A stretch of DNA of 64,000 nt from Spectribacter hydrogenoxidans (lineage in GTDB: Bacteria > Pseudomonadota > Gammaproteobacteria > Nevskiales > Salinisphaeraceae). Positions within the stretch are counted from its first letter, which is position 1. Every line of letters begins with the position of its first letter. Shown here piece after piece: positions 16,441-24,711 of the stretch. The notes under the pieces are model-generated. The model made no database searches. It was not told the DNA's origin and was given only the letters and a program-made list of their open reading frames with translations. A program made the position numbers and the translations under genes. The DNA lies in contig NZ_JAVRIB010000004.1 in NCBI RefSeq assembly GCF_031846275.1, positions 1 to 64,000 of the forward strand, given 5' to 3'.

Positions 16441-17481
16441 ATGACCGATTCGACCCTCGATACGCCGCGCCACGACTGGACTTCGGCGGAAGTCGCCGCC
16501 CTGTTCGAGCTGCCGTTCAGCGACCTGCTACATCGCGCCCAGAGTGTGCACCGTGCCCAGTTCGATGCCAACGCCGTGCAGCTGTCCACGCTGTTGTCGG
16601 TCAAGACCGGTGCCTGTCCCGAGGATTGCGCCTATTGCCCGCAGAGCATCCGCTACCAGACCGGCCTGGAGCGCGAGGAACTGATGCCGCTGGAGCAGGT
16701 GGTGGATGCCGCCCGGCGTGCCAAGGCGGCGGGCGCCACGCGCTTCTGCATGGGCGCGGCCTGGCGCCGGCCCAAGGACAAGGACCTGGACCGGGTGATC
16801 GACATGGTGCGGGCGGTCAAGGCCGAGGGGCTGGAGACCTGTGTCACCGCCGGCATGCTCGAGTCACGGCAGGCGGAAAAGCTGGCCGGCGCCGGGCTCG
16901 ACTACTACAACCACAACATCGATTCCTCCAAGCGCTACTACGAGGAAGTCATTACCACCCGCAGCTACGAGACCCGCTTCGAGACGCTGGAGGCGGTGCG
17001 CGACGCCGGGGTCAAGGTCTGTTGCGGTGGCATCGTGGGCATGGGGGAGGAACCCGAAGACCGGGTGGAATTCCTGAAGACCCTTGCCAATCTTCCGGAA
17101 CATCCCCAGAGCGTGCCCATCAACAATCTGGTGCAGGTGCCGGGCACCCCGTTGTATGGCGTGGAACCCATCAATGAACTGGATTTCGTGCGCACTATCG
17201 CGGTGGCACGCATCCTGATGCCGGCCTCCTACGTGCGCCTGTCTGCCGGCCGCGAGGACATGAGCGAATCCACCCAGGCACTGTGTTTCCTGGCCGGAGC
17301 CAACTCCATCTTCTACGGGGACCAGCTCCTGACCACGGCTAATCCGCAGCATCGGAAGGATTTGGCGCTGCTGGAAAAGCTCGGCATGCATCCCGAAGCG
17401 CAGCCGCGCTACACCGAATTGCCGGAAAACGCGGCCAGCCCGTCCGCCGACGCTGCGCCGCAGGCTGCCGCCGGGCAGTGA
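16441..17481 (+). CDS. bioB: Biotin synthase
   Basis: This radical-SAM enzyme inserts sulfur into dethiobiotin, the last step of biotin synthesis. The SAM [4Fe-4S] cysteines are C59, C63 and C66 (CPEDCAYC). The second-cluster residues are also visible, including the CCGGIVGMGE segment and Arg in SAGRED. The 346-residue length is normal. The ATG at 16441 is preferred over an upstream in-frame ATG at 16378 that lies within the operator. It is first in a four-gene operon, and its stop overlaps the bioF start (GTGA). Confidence 0.97.
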   Translation: MTDSTLDTPRHDWTSAEVAALFELPFSDLLHRAQSVHRAQFDANAVQLSTLLSVKTGACPEDCAYCPQSIRYQTGLEREELMPLEQVVDAARRAKAAGATRFCMGAAWRRPKDKDLDRVIDMVRAVKAEGLETCVTAGMLESRQAEKLAGAGLDYYNHNIDSSKRYYEEVITTRSYETRFETLEAVRDAGVKVCCGGIVGMGEEPEDRVEFLKTLANLPEHPQSVPINNLVQVPGTPLYGVEPINELDFVRTIAVARILMPASYVRLSAGREDMSESTQALCFLAGANSIFYGDQLLTTANPQHRKDLALLEKLGMHPEAQPRYTELPENAASPSADAAPQAAAGQ

Positions 17482-18728
17482 CCCCGTCGCTGGGTGCGCA
17501 TCTGGCGCGTGAGCTGGCGGCGCTGGAAGGCCGCCAGCGCTACCGCCATCGGCATGCGGTCACGGGGGTCCACGGCGTGCGCATCAAGATCGGCGGCCGT
17601 CGATGCATCAACTTCTGCAGCAACGATTACCTGGGCCTGGCCGCCGACCCCGGCGTGGCCGAGGCCATGGCCGCCGCCGCCCGGCAGACCGGCAGTGGCA
17701 GCGGGGCGTCGCAGCTGATCAGCGGCCACAACCGGGCCCACGCCGAACTGGAGGAACAGCTGGCCGATTACCTCGGCCGGCCCCGGGCGCTGCTGTTCGC
17801 CACCGGTTTCGCGGCCAATGTCGGCATCATCGATGCACTGATGGGCAAGGCCGATACCATCGTTGCCGACGCGCTTAACCACGCTTCCCTGATCGACGGA
17901 GCCCGCCTGTCCGGCGCCGCCAAGCGAGTGTATGCCCACGCCGACTCCGCGGCCGCCGACGCGCAACTCGCTGAAGCCGGATCCGGTCACCGGCTGCTGG
18001 TCACCGACAGTGTCTTCTCCATGGACGGCGACCTGGCGCCGTTACCGGCGTTGATGGCGGCCGCCGCCCGCCGCGACGCCTGGACCATGGTGGACGACGC
18101 CCACGGCTTCGGCGTGCTCGGCGGCGGGCGCGGGGCATGCGCGGCGCCCTCGCGGAGTCCCGAGTCCCGAGTCCCGAGTCCCGACGTATACGTCGCCACG
18201 CTCGGCAAGTCGGTGGGCGCAGCCGGCGCATTCGTGGCCGGCGATGAGGCGCTGATCGAGTATCTGATCCAGCGGGCGCGCACGCTGATCTTCTCCACCG
18301 CGCCGCCGCCTGCGGTGGCGGCAGCGGCCAGCGCCGGGTTGCGGCGGCTGCAGGCGGACCAGTGGCGTCGCGACCATCTGTTCGATCTGATTGCCCGATT
18401 CCGGCGCGGATGCGAGCAGCTCGGCATCGTCCTCGACGATAGCATCCGTGACTTAGCCCATGCCTCGCCCGAAACCCGAAACCCGAAACCCGAAACTTTC
18501 CTCACACCCATTCAGCCGCTGGTGCTGGGCAGCGACGCTGATGCCCTGGCGGCCAGCCGGGCGTTGCTGGAGCGGGGGTATCTGGTGTCGGCGATTCGCC
18601 CGCCCACGGTTCCGGAGGGCACCGCGCGGTTGCGGGTGACGCTGACCGCCGCCCACGACGCCGAGCAGGTGGATGGTCTGCTGACGGCGCTGGCGGATTG
18701 CGTGCGCCGTGCGGAAACGGTTGCATGA
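17478..18728 (+). CDS. bioF: 8-amino-7-oxononanoate synthase with repeat insertions
   Basis: This PLP enzyme condenses pimeloyl-ACP with alanine. The PLP lysine is K244 in TLGKSVG, and DDAHGFGVLG provides the cofactor Asp/His. At 416 residues it is longer than the usual 385 or so. Two extra loops explain this. One (about residues 223-236) is encoded by four tandem copies of GAGTCCC. The other (about 328-342) is encoded by four copies of CCCGAAA. Both are in frame and placed in likely surface loops, so the enzyme is probably functional. The start is GTG, overlapping bioB. Confidence 0.94.
   Translation: MTPSLGAHLARELAALEGRQRYRHRHAVTGVHGVRIKIGGRRCINFCSNDYLGLAADPGVAEAMAAAARQTGSGSGASQLISGHNRAHAELEEQLADYLGRPRALLFATGFAANVGIIDALMGKADTIVADALNHASLIDGARLSGAAKRVYAHADSAAADAQLAEAGSGHRLLVTDSVFSMDGDLAPLPALMAAAARRDAWTMVDDAHGFGVLGGGRGACAAPSRSPESRVPSPDVYVATLGKSVGAAGAFVAGDEALIEYLIQRARTLIFSTAPPPAVAAAASAGLRRLQADQWRRDHLFDLIARFRRGCEQLGIVLDDSIRDLAHASPETRNPKPETFLTPIQPLVLGSDADALAASRALLERGYLVSAIRPPTVPEGTARLRVTLTAAHDAEQVDGLLTALADCVRRAETVA
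18155..18182. repeat. Tandem heptamer array (GAGTCCC)x4 inside bioF
   Basis: Four perfect consecutive copies of GAGTCCC lie in the coding sequence. They encode Ser/Pro/Glu/Arg-rich residues between the GVLG and VYVATLGK motifs of BioF. The reading frame is preserved. Confidence 0.95.
18468..18495. repeat. Tandem heptamer array (CCCGAAA)x4 inside bioF
   Basis: Four perfect consecutive copies of CCCGAAA sit just before the conserved TPIQPLVLG segment of BioF. The encoded peptide is Pro/Glu/Thr/Asn-rich. The same heptamer, rotated, occurs in the cysJ-cysI repeat element at 30815-30900. Confidence 0.95.
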
Positions 18729-19483
18729 CGGCCAGTCTGACCTGTCTGCCGGGTTGGGGTGTGTCCGCCCGTATCTGGGATCCGCTGCAATCCCGCCTGG
18801 CCGGACGCCTGGACGTGCAGGCGCTGGACCTGCCCGGTCACGGCGGCCGCGATGCCCTGGTGGTGGGGCTCAACAACTGGACCGACGATCTGGTGGAGCG
18901 GATGGCTGGCCCCGGCGTGCTGCTGGGCTGGTCATTGGGCGGCCTGGTCTGCCTGAACGCGGCGCGGCGCCATCCCGGTCAGGTGCGGGGGCTGATTCTG
19001 GTCGGCTGCCTGCCGCGGTTCGTGCGCGGCGGCGACTGGCCCTGGGGCATGAAACCATCGGCGCTGACCGAGACCCGGCGCGGTCTGGCCGCAGATTTCG
19101 CCAGTACGCTGCAGGAATTCCTGATGCTGCAGGTACTGGCCGAGCCCGGTGCCCGGCATCTGGTGCGGCAGTTGCGCAACGAGTTGCTGGCGCGTCCGCC
19201 CAGCCTGCCGGGACTGGAGGCGGGCCTCGATCTGCTGCACGAGGCGGATTTGCGGCCGGCGCTGGCCGGTCTGGATATGCCGGTGCTGGCGGTGGCCGGC
19301 GAGCGCGACCGCATGGCCCACCCCGATGCCATGGCCTGGATGGTCGATCAACTGCCGCGGGCGCAGCTCTGGCGGGTGGCCCGGGCCGCCCATGCGCCGT
19401 TCCTGTCGCACGAGCGAGAGTTCGCCGACCGCGTGGCGTCGTTCGTGGAGGATCTGACGCCGGCGACCGAGGGCGCTACATGA
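18725..19483 (+). CDS. bioH: Pimeloyl-ACP methyl ester carboxylesterase
   Basis: It cleaves the methyl ester of pimeloyl-ACP to release the substrate for BioF. The 252-residue alpha/beta hydrolase has the nucleophile Ser 70 in GWSLGG, an acid in AGERDRM, and the catalytic His in ARAAHAPFLSH near the end. These match the BioH triad order. The ATG overlaps the bioF stop (ATGA). It lies third in the bio operon. Typical operons have bioC next, but here bioD follows directly. Confidence 0.93.
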   Translation: MTASLTCLPGWGVSARIWDPLQSRLAGRLDVQALDLPGHGGRDALVVGLNNWTDDLVERMAGPGVLLGWSLGGLVCLNAARRHPGQVRGLILVGCLPRFVRGGDWPWGMKPSALTETRRGLAADFASTLQEFLMLQVLAEPGARHLVRQLRNELLARPPSLPGLEAGLDLLHEADLRPALAGLDMPVLAVAGERDRMAHPDAMAWMVDQLPRAQLWRVARAAHAPFLSHEREFADRVASFVEDLTPATEGAT

Positions 19484-20166
19484 CGCCGAGTCTGTTTGTG
19501 ACCGGCACCGATACCGAGATCGGCAAGACCCATGTGGCCGCCGCGCTGATCCGGGCGCTGCGGGCATCGGGCTTGCGCGTCGCGCCGTTCAAGCCGGTAT
19601 CGGCCGGCTGCGAGCGCACCCCCGAGGGTCTGCGAAACGAGGACGCCCTGGCGCTGATCGAGGCCGCGGGTGGTGGGTTCCACTATGACGACGTCAATCC
19701 GGTGGCCCTGGCCGATCCGGTGGCGCCGCATCTGGCGGCGGCGGATAGCGGGCTGGTGATTGATCCGGCGGTGCTGGACGCTGCTCATGCCCGCCTGGCC
19801 GCCAGCGCGGATCTGGTCGTGGTCGAGGGCGCCGGTGGCTGGCGAGTGCCGCTGACCCCCACGCTGGATACCGCGGACTGGGTGGCCGGCCACGGCTGGC
19901 CGGTGCTGCTGGTGGTAGGCATGCGGCTGGGCTGTCTCAATCATGCGCTGCTGTCGGCCGAGGCCATCGCCCGGCGCACATGGCTGGCCGGCTGGGTGGC
20001 GAATGTTCTGCCGCCGGTGCAGCCGCGCTGGCGCGACAACGTGGCCAGTCTGCAGGCGCGTTTGCCGGAGACGGCAGCTCGGGTCGTAATCGAACCCGGG
20101 GCGAATCCGGAGGCTGCTGTGCAACCACTGGTCGACATCTGGCGTAATTCCGGAACGTTGTCATAG
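19480..20166 (+). CDS. bioD: Dethiobiotin synthetase
   Basis: It closes the ureido ring of dethiobiotin with CO2 and ATP. The 228-residue protein has the P-loop VTGTDTEIGKTHVAA (residues 6-20), a Lys in FKPVSAG and the VEGAGGWRVPL motif near 115. The ATG overlaps the bioH stop codon (ATGA), so all four bio genes are chained by overlaps. It ends just before the promoter of the cytochrome oxidase cluster. Confidence 0.96.
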   Translation: MTPSLFVTGTDTEIGKTHVAAALIRALRASGLRVAPFKPVSAGCERTPEGLRNEDALALIEAAGGGFHYDDVNPVALADPVAPHLAAADSGLVIDPAVLDAAHARLAASADLVVVEGAGGWRVPLTPTLDTADWVAGHGWPVLLVVGMRLGCLNHALLSAEAIARRTWLAGWVANVLPPVQPRWRDNVASLQARLPETAARVVIEPGANPEAAVQPLVDIWRNSGTLS

Positions 20167-20175
20167 CACCGGCGT

Positions 20176-20204
20176 TTGCCAGCCCAGTGCGGGCTGGCTA
20201 GAAT
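20176..20204 (+). promoter_or_regulatory. Sigma-70 promoter with palindromic spacer, cox cluster
   Basis: TTGCCA (20176-20181), a 17-bp spacer and TAGAAT (20199-20204) form a good promoter for the DUF2244-cox genes. The spacer carries a perfect 8-bp inverted repeat, GCCAGCCC / GGGCTGGC (20178-20185, 20191-20198), ending next to the -10. It could be an operator, or a hairpin ending the bio transcript, although no T-run follows. Confidence 0.6.
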
Positions 20205-20255
20205 CCGGTTGGTTCCACCATCGGGGCAACCTGCTCGCCATCAGCACACGTTGAC

Positions 20256-20738
20256 ATGTCGCGCCTGGTCATCCGTCCCAATGCCTCGCTGAGCGTCGAG
20301 CACGCATGCGTGTTCTTCGCCGGGATGTGCATGGTGTCGTTCGGCATTGCCGGCATCCTGGCGTGGCAGGGGTTCTGGATGGTATTGCCGTTCGCGGGCC
20401 TGGAGATGGCGGCGCTGGCGGCGGGACTTTGGTGGGGTATGCGGGACAATGCATACCGGGAAGTGATTTCGGTGGCCGATGACATGGTCCGGGTGGAAGC
20501 CGGCCGTCATCAGCCGGAACGGCGTTGGGAGTTTCAGCGGGCCTGGACACAGGTGCGACTGGAACCCGGACCGTATGTGACCAGCCCATCGCGACTTTGG
20601 CTGGGCTCGCACGGGCAGGGCTGCGTGTTGGGGCAGTGCCTGACCGACGAGGAGCGCGCCGCCGTCGCCAGCCGTTTGCGGCGGTGGCTGCGGGGGGCGG
20701 CGATGGGCCGGCAAGTGACAATCGGAGAGGACGGTTGA
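20256..20738 (+). CDS. DUF2244 integral membrane protein
   Basis: The 160-residue protein has two membrane segments near the N-terminus (about 17-36 and 41-60), followed by a cytoplasmic domain with WEFQRAWTQVRLE and a short basic tail. This is the layout of DUF2244 proteins, often found next to cytochrome c oxidase genes; the function is unknown. It lies downstream of the promoter at 20176 and 2 bp before coxB, so it is probably the first gene of the cox operon. A role in oxidase assembly is inferred only from position. Confidence 0.8.
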   Translation: MSRLVIRPNASLSVEHACVFFAGMCMVSFGIAGILAWQGFWMVLPFAGLEMAALAAGLWWGMRDNAYREVISVADDMVRVEAGRHQPERRWEFQRAWTQVRLEPGPYVTSPSRLWLGSHGQGCVLGQCLTDEERAAVASRLRRWLRGAAMGRQVTIGEDG

Positions 20739-20740
20739 AA

Positions 20741-21958
20741 ATGAAAGGACTGAGCTATCTCGCGGCCGCGCTGTCGGCCGTGATCGCCGGACCGGCGGCG
20801 GCAGAGTGGGGGCTGAACATGCCGAAGGGCGTCACGGCCATGACCCGCGAGATCTACGGCCTGCACATGCTGATTTTCTGGATTTGCGTGGCCATCGGCG
20901 TGGTGGTGTTCGGCGCCATGATCTATTCGCTGATCGCGCACCGGAAGTCGCGCGGCGTGGAGGCGGCGCAGTTCCACGAGTCCACCAGCGTGGAGATCGC
21001 CTGGACCATCGTGCCGTTCGTGATCCTCATCGGCATGGCGATTCCCGCCGCCGGCACGCTCATCCGGGTTGAGGACACCAGCAACTCCGACATGACCGTG
21101 CGGGTGACCGGCTACCAGTGGATGTGGCAGTACGAATATATCGACAGCGGCGTGAACATCTACAGCCGGCTGGCTCAGGACAGTAACGCCGCGCGCCAGC
21201 TGGATTCCGGCATCGATCCGAACACCGTCGATAACTACCTGCTGGAAGTGGACAACCGCATGGTGGTCCCGGTGGACCAGAAGGTACGCATCCTGCTGAC
21301 CGCCGATGACGTCATCCACGCCTGGTGGGTACCGGAGCTGGGCGGCAAGAAGGACGCCATCCCCGGTTTCATCAACGAGATGTGGTTCAAGGCGGAGGAA
21401 ACCGGCGTGTACCGCGGCCAGTGCTCGGAGCTCTGTGGCCGCGGTCACGGCTTCATGCCGATCGTGGTCGAGGTCGTGAGTCAGGACGAGTTCGACGCCT
21501 GGGTGGCCGAGAATGGCGGCGACGCGGCCGGCACGCAGACCGCTGATGCAGGCGATGCCGCGTCGGCGCAGGAAACCGCGTCGGATGCGGGTGGCGAATC
21601 CACCCAGGTGGCGGAGGCCGATACTGGTGGCGGTGATGCCGGCGGCGGTGACATCCCGATGGACACGCTGATGTCCGAAGGCGAGGAAATCTACAACAGC
21701 CAGTGCGCGGCCTGTCATCAGGCCGACGGCTCCGGCATGCCGGCGGCGGGATTCCCGGCGATGAAGGACAGCGAGATCGCGACCGGGTCACTGGATACGC
21801 ATATCGACCGGGTACTCAACGGCAAGGGCGCCATGCCCGCCTACAAGGACGGGATGTCCGACCGGAAGATTGCAGCGGTGATCACGTTCGAGCGCAACGC
21901 GTTCGGCAATGACACCGGCGACGTGGTCCAGCCGTCCCAGATCAAGGCAAAGCGTTAA
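20741..21958 (+). CDS. coxB: Cytochrome c oxidase subunit II with fused cytochrome c
   Basis: It accepts electrons into the binuclear CuA centre of the aa3/caa3 oxidase. The 405-residue precursor has a signal peptide (1-21), two membrane segments (about 40-65 and 85-105) and a periplasmic cupredoxin domain with the CuA motif CSELCGRGHGFM at about 227-238. A Gly/Asp-rich linker then leads to a cytochrome c domain with CAACH at about 321-325 and an axial Met in GAMPAYKDGM. The fusion marks a caa3-type oxidase. GGAGAGG lies 10 nt before the ATG at 20741. Confidence 0.96.
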   Translation: MKGLSYLAAALSAVIAGPAAAEWGLNMPKGVTAMTREIYGLHMLIFWICVAIGVVVFGAMIYSLIAHRKSRGVEAAQFHESTSVEIAWTIVPFVILIGMAIPAAGTLIRVEDTSNSDMTVRVTGYQWMWQYEYIDSGVNIYSRLAQDSNAARQLDSGIDPNTVDNYLLEVDNRMVVPVDQKVRILLTADDVIHAWWVPELGGKKDAIPGFINEMWFKAEETGVYRGQCSELCGRGHGFMPIVVEVVSQDEFDAWVAENGGDAAGTQTADAGDAASAQETASDAGGESTQVAEADTGGGDAGGGDIPMDTLMSEGEEIYNSQCAACHQADGSGMPAAGFPAMKDSEIATGSLDTHIDRVLNGKGAMPAYKDGMSDRKIAAVITFERNAFGNDTGDVVQPSQIKAKR

Positions 21959-21980
21959 GATTTTCTAGCGGAGTCAGGCA

Positions 21981-23624
21981 ATGAGTCACGCACACGAGGC
22001 AGGTCACGACGACCACCATCACCACGGACCGGTCACGCTCAAGGACGGGTTCTTCCCCTGGATCATGCGGTGGATCAGCACCACCAACCACAAGGATCTG
22101 GGCACCCTGTACCTGATCTTCTCCCTGACCATGCTGTTCATCGGCGGGGTGATGTCGCTGATCATCCGTGCCGAGCTCACCGGCCCGGGCATCCAGTTCG
22201 TCGATCCCGACTTCTACAACCAGATGATCACCCTGCATGCGCTGGTGATGATCTTCGGTGGGGTCATGCCCGGCTTTGTGGGGCTGGCCAACTGGATGGT
22301 GCCGATGATGATCGGGGCCTCCGATCTGGCCCTGCCGCGGGTGAACAACTGGGGCTTCTGGATCCTGCCCTTTGCCTTCGCCATGCTGCTGTCGACGCTG
22401 TTCGTCAACGGTGGCGGCCCGGCGGCCGGCTGGACCATGTATCCACCGCTGGTGCTGCAGTCGGGCGACTCATTGCCGCTGATGATCTTCGCCATCCACA
22501 TGATGGGCATCTCGTCGATTACCGGCGCCATCAACGTGGTGGTGACCATCCTCAACATGCGCGCCCCGGGGATGACGCTGTTGAAGATGCCGCTGTTCGT
22601 GTGGACCTGGCTGATCACCGCCTATCTGCTGATCGCGGCCATGCCGGTACTGGCGGGGGCGGTCACCATGCTGCTCACCGATCGCTATTTCGGTACCACC
22701 TTCTTCTCCGCCACCGGTGGCGGCGACCCGGTGATGTTCCAGCACATCTTCTGGTTCTTCGGGCATCCCGAGGTCTACATCATGATTCTGCCGGCGTTCG
22801 GCATCGTGTCGACCATCATCCCGACCTTCGCGCGCAAGCCGTTGTTCGGGTATGACTCGATGGTCTATGCCACGGCTTCGATCGCCTTCCTGTCGTTCAT
22901 CGTCTGGGCTCACCACATGTTTACCGTGGGCATGCCGGTGGCCGGCGAACTGTTCTTCATGTTCGCCACCATGCTGATCGCGGTGCCAACCGGCGTGAAG
23001 GTGTTCAACTGGGTGGCCACCATGTGGCGCGGGGCGATGACGTTCGAAACGCCCATGCTGTTCGCGCTGGGCTTCGTGTCCCTGTTCTCGCTGGGTGGCT
23101 TTTCCGGCCTGATGCTGGCGATCACCCCGGCGGACTTCCAGTACCACGACACCTACTTCGTGGTGGCGCATTTCCACTACGTGCTGGTACCGGGTGCGGT
23201 GTTCTCCATCATTGCCGCCATCTACTACTGGATCCCCAAGTGGACCGGCGTGATGTACAACGAGACGCTGGGCAAGTTCCACTTCTGGTGGTCGGCCGTG
23301 TGGATCAACGTGCTGTTCTTCCCGCAGCACTTCCTGGGCCTGGCCGGCATGCCGCGACGCATCCCGGACTACGCCACCCAGTTCACCGAGTTCAACGTGA
23401 TCTCGTCGGTGGGCGCGTTCGCCTTCTTCATCGGGCAGTTCGTGTTCATCTACAACATGATCCAGTGCATGCGCGGCGCCGGCCAGAAGGCCACGGACCG
23501 CGTCTGGGAAGGCGCCCGGGGCCTGGAATGGACGGTGGCCTCCCCGGCGCCGTACCACACCTTCGAGACCCCGCCGACGATCGATCCCAGGGAAATCACC
23601 GCGGTGCCGGAGAAGCATGCCTGA
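21981..23624 (+). CDS. coxA: Cytochrome c oxidase subunit I
   Basis: This catalytic subunit (547 residues, about 12 membrane helices) carries heme a and the heme a3-CuB centre. Visible motifs are the heme a His in TLHALVMIFGG, WFFGHPEVYIMILPAFG with the CuB His and cross-linked Tyr, WAHHMFTVG for the CuB His pair, and HDTYFVVAHFHYVL for the heme ligands. The N-terminus is His-rich (HEAGHDDHHHHG). It follows coxB by 22 bp and overlaps the small downstream gene by 8 nt. Confidence 0.98.
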   Translation: MSHAHEAGHDDHHHHGPVTLKDGFFPWIMRWISTTNHKDLGTLYLIFSLTMLFIGGVMSLIIRAELTGPGIQFVDPDFYNQMITLHALVMIFGGVMPGFVGLANWMVPMMIGASDLALPRVNNWGFWILPFAFAMLLSTLFVNGGGPAAGWTMYPPLVLQSGDSLPLMIFAIHMMGISSITGAINVVVTILNMRAPGMTLLKMPLFVWTWLITAYLLIAAMPVLAGAVTMLLTDRYFGTTFFSATGGGDPVMFQHIFWFFGHPEVYIMILPAFGIVSTIIPTFARKPLFGYDSMVYATASIAFLSFIVWAHHMFTVGMPVAGELFFMFATMLIAVPTGVKVFNWVATMWRGAMTFETPMLFALGFVSLFSLGGFSGLMLAITPADFQYHDTYFVVAHFHYVLVPGAVFSIIAAIYYWIPKWTGVMYNETLGKFHFWWSAVWINVLFFPQHFLGLAGMPRRIPDYATQFTEFNVISSVGAFAFFIGQFVFIYNMIQCMRGAGQKATDRVWEGARGLEWTVASPAPYHTFETPPTIDPREITAVPEKHA

Positions 23625-23724
23625 AGACAAGGCACTCCGGCGGCGTAATCTGGTCACCGCGGCGGTGCTCGTCGCGGTGGCCGTGGGTTTCTATGTCGCG
23701 ATATTCATCAGCATGAGCGGCTGA
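23617..23724 (+). CDS. Small single-pass membrane protein in cox operon
   Basis: This 35-residue peptide starts MPEDKALRRR, continues with one hydrophobic helix of about 20 residues (NLVTAAVLVAVAVGFYVAIF) and ends in ISMSG. The positive N-terminus predicts an inside-out single pass. It overlaps the coxA stop by 8 nt. Similar tiny proteins, sometimes called cytochrome oxidase small assembly proteins, sit between coxA and ctaG in other gammaproteobacteria. Here ctaG itself is not present. The gene is below the usual length cut-off and easily missed. Assembly function is inferred from position. Confidence 0.75.
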   Translation: MPEDKALRRRNLVTAAVLVAVAVGFYVAIFISMSG

Positions 23725-23798
23725 TGACTCAGCCGACCAGAACAACACCCGGCCACCCGCGCTAGACGGCTGTGGTCATCAGGTAGAGAGGGAGAACC

Positions 23799-24674
23799 AT
23801 GTCGGTCCAGACACGAAACGAGCAGTACTACGTGCCGGAGCCCAGTGCCTGGCCGTTCATGATGACCGTGAGCATGATCGTCATGCTCGGCGGGTTCGCC
23901 GCGGTGCTCAATGGCTCCGACGGCATTGGCGCCTATGCAATGGCCGCGGGTCTGGCGATGGTGCTGGTGATGAGTTTCGTGTGGTTCCGCGGTGTGATCC
24001 GCGAAAACCGTAGCGGTGCCTACGGCGCCCAGGAGGACATGACATTCCGGTGGGCCATGAGCTGGTTCATCTTCTCCGAGGTGATGTTCTTCGGTGCCTT
24101 CTTCGGCGCACTGTTCTACGCCCGCGTGCTGTCGGTGCCATGGCTGGCGGGCGAGGGTACGGAGTTCACCACCAACGAGTTTCTCTGGAAGGGCTTTGAG
24201 GCCAGCTGGCCGACCAACGGTCCGGCCGAGGTGGGTGGCCAGTTCGAGATCATCCCGCCCTGGGGGGTGCCGTTCCTCAACACCATCCTGCTGCTGACTT
24301 CGGGTGTGACGCTGACCATCGCGCACTGGGGCCTCAAGGAGGGCAGCCGGCTCAAGCTGAACCTGGGTCTGGCCGCGACCGTCGCGCTGGGCCTGGCGTT
24401 CCTGTTCTTCCAGGCCGAGGAGTACATCCACGCCTATCAGGATCTCAACCTGACGCTGAGTTCGGGCATCTACGGTTCGACTTTCTTCATGCTCACCGGC
24501 TTCCACGGCATGCATGTGACCCTGGGCACGATCATGCTGATCGTGATCCTGGGGCGATGTCTCAAGGGCCACTTTTCCGAGCACGACCACTTCGGCTTCG
24601 AGGCCGTGGCCTGGTACTGGCATTTCGTCGACGTGGTGTGGCTGGGCCTGTTTGTCTTCGTCTATATACTTTGA
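23799..24674 (+). CDS. coxC: Cytochrome c oxidase subunit III
   Basis: This is the structural membrane subunit (291 residues, seven predicted helices) of the oxidase. The N-terminal YYVPEPSAWPFM and the later FEVMFFGAFFGALFY-like segment, FQAEEYIHAYQDLNLTLSSG, GFHGMHVTLGTIM and the final FEAVAWYWHFVDVVWLGLF are subunit III hallmarks. A strong ribosome site (GAGAGGGAG) precedes the ATG. The gap before it, 23725-23798, is where ctaG/cox11 would normally be, and it holds no gene. Confidence 0.97.
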   Translation: MSVQTRNEQYYVPEPSAWPFMMTVSMIVMLGGFAAVLNGSDGIGAYAMAAGLAMVLVMSFVWFRGVIRENRSGAYGAQEDMTFRWAMSWFIFSEVMFFGAFFGALFYARVLSVPWLAGEGTEFTTNEFLWKGFEASWPTNGPAEVGGQFEIIPPWGVPFLNTILLLTSGVTLTIAHWGLKEGSRLKLNLGLAATVALGLAFLFFQAEEYIHAYQDLNLTLSSGIYGSTFFMLTGFHGMHVTLGTIMLIVILGRCLKGHFSEHDHFGFEAVAWYWHFVDVVWLGLFVFVYIL

Positions 24675-24681
24675 GGGCGGG

Positions 24682-24709
24682 CCCGGCGCCGTTGCCGGAC
24701 AGCGCCGGG
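24682..24709. terminator. Hairpin between convergent coxC and DUF2909 gene
   Basis: CCCGGCGC and GCGCCGGG form a perfect 8-bp stem around a 12-nt loop, within the 37 bp between two convergent genes. No T-run follows on either side, so terminator function is uncertain. Confidence 0.4.
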
Positions 24710-24711
24710 TG

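Noticed and set aside
20534..21718. 394-codon minus-strand frame across coxB
   Set aside because: It is His-rich antisense sequence opposite the CuA and heme motifs of CoxB, typical of GC-driven spurious frames.
22470..23657. 395-codon minus-strand frame across coxA
   Set aside because: It is antisense to the catalytic oxidase subunit; composition is dominated by His, Arg and Gly with no domain.
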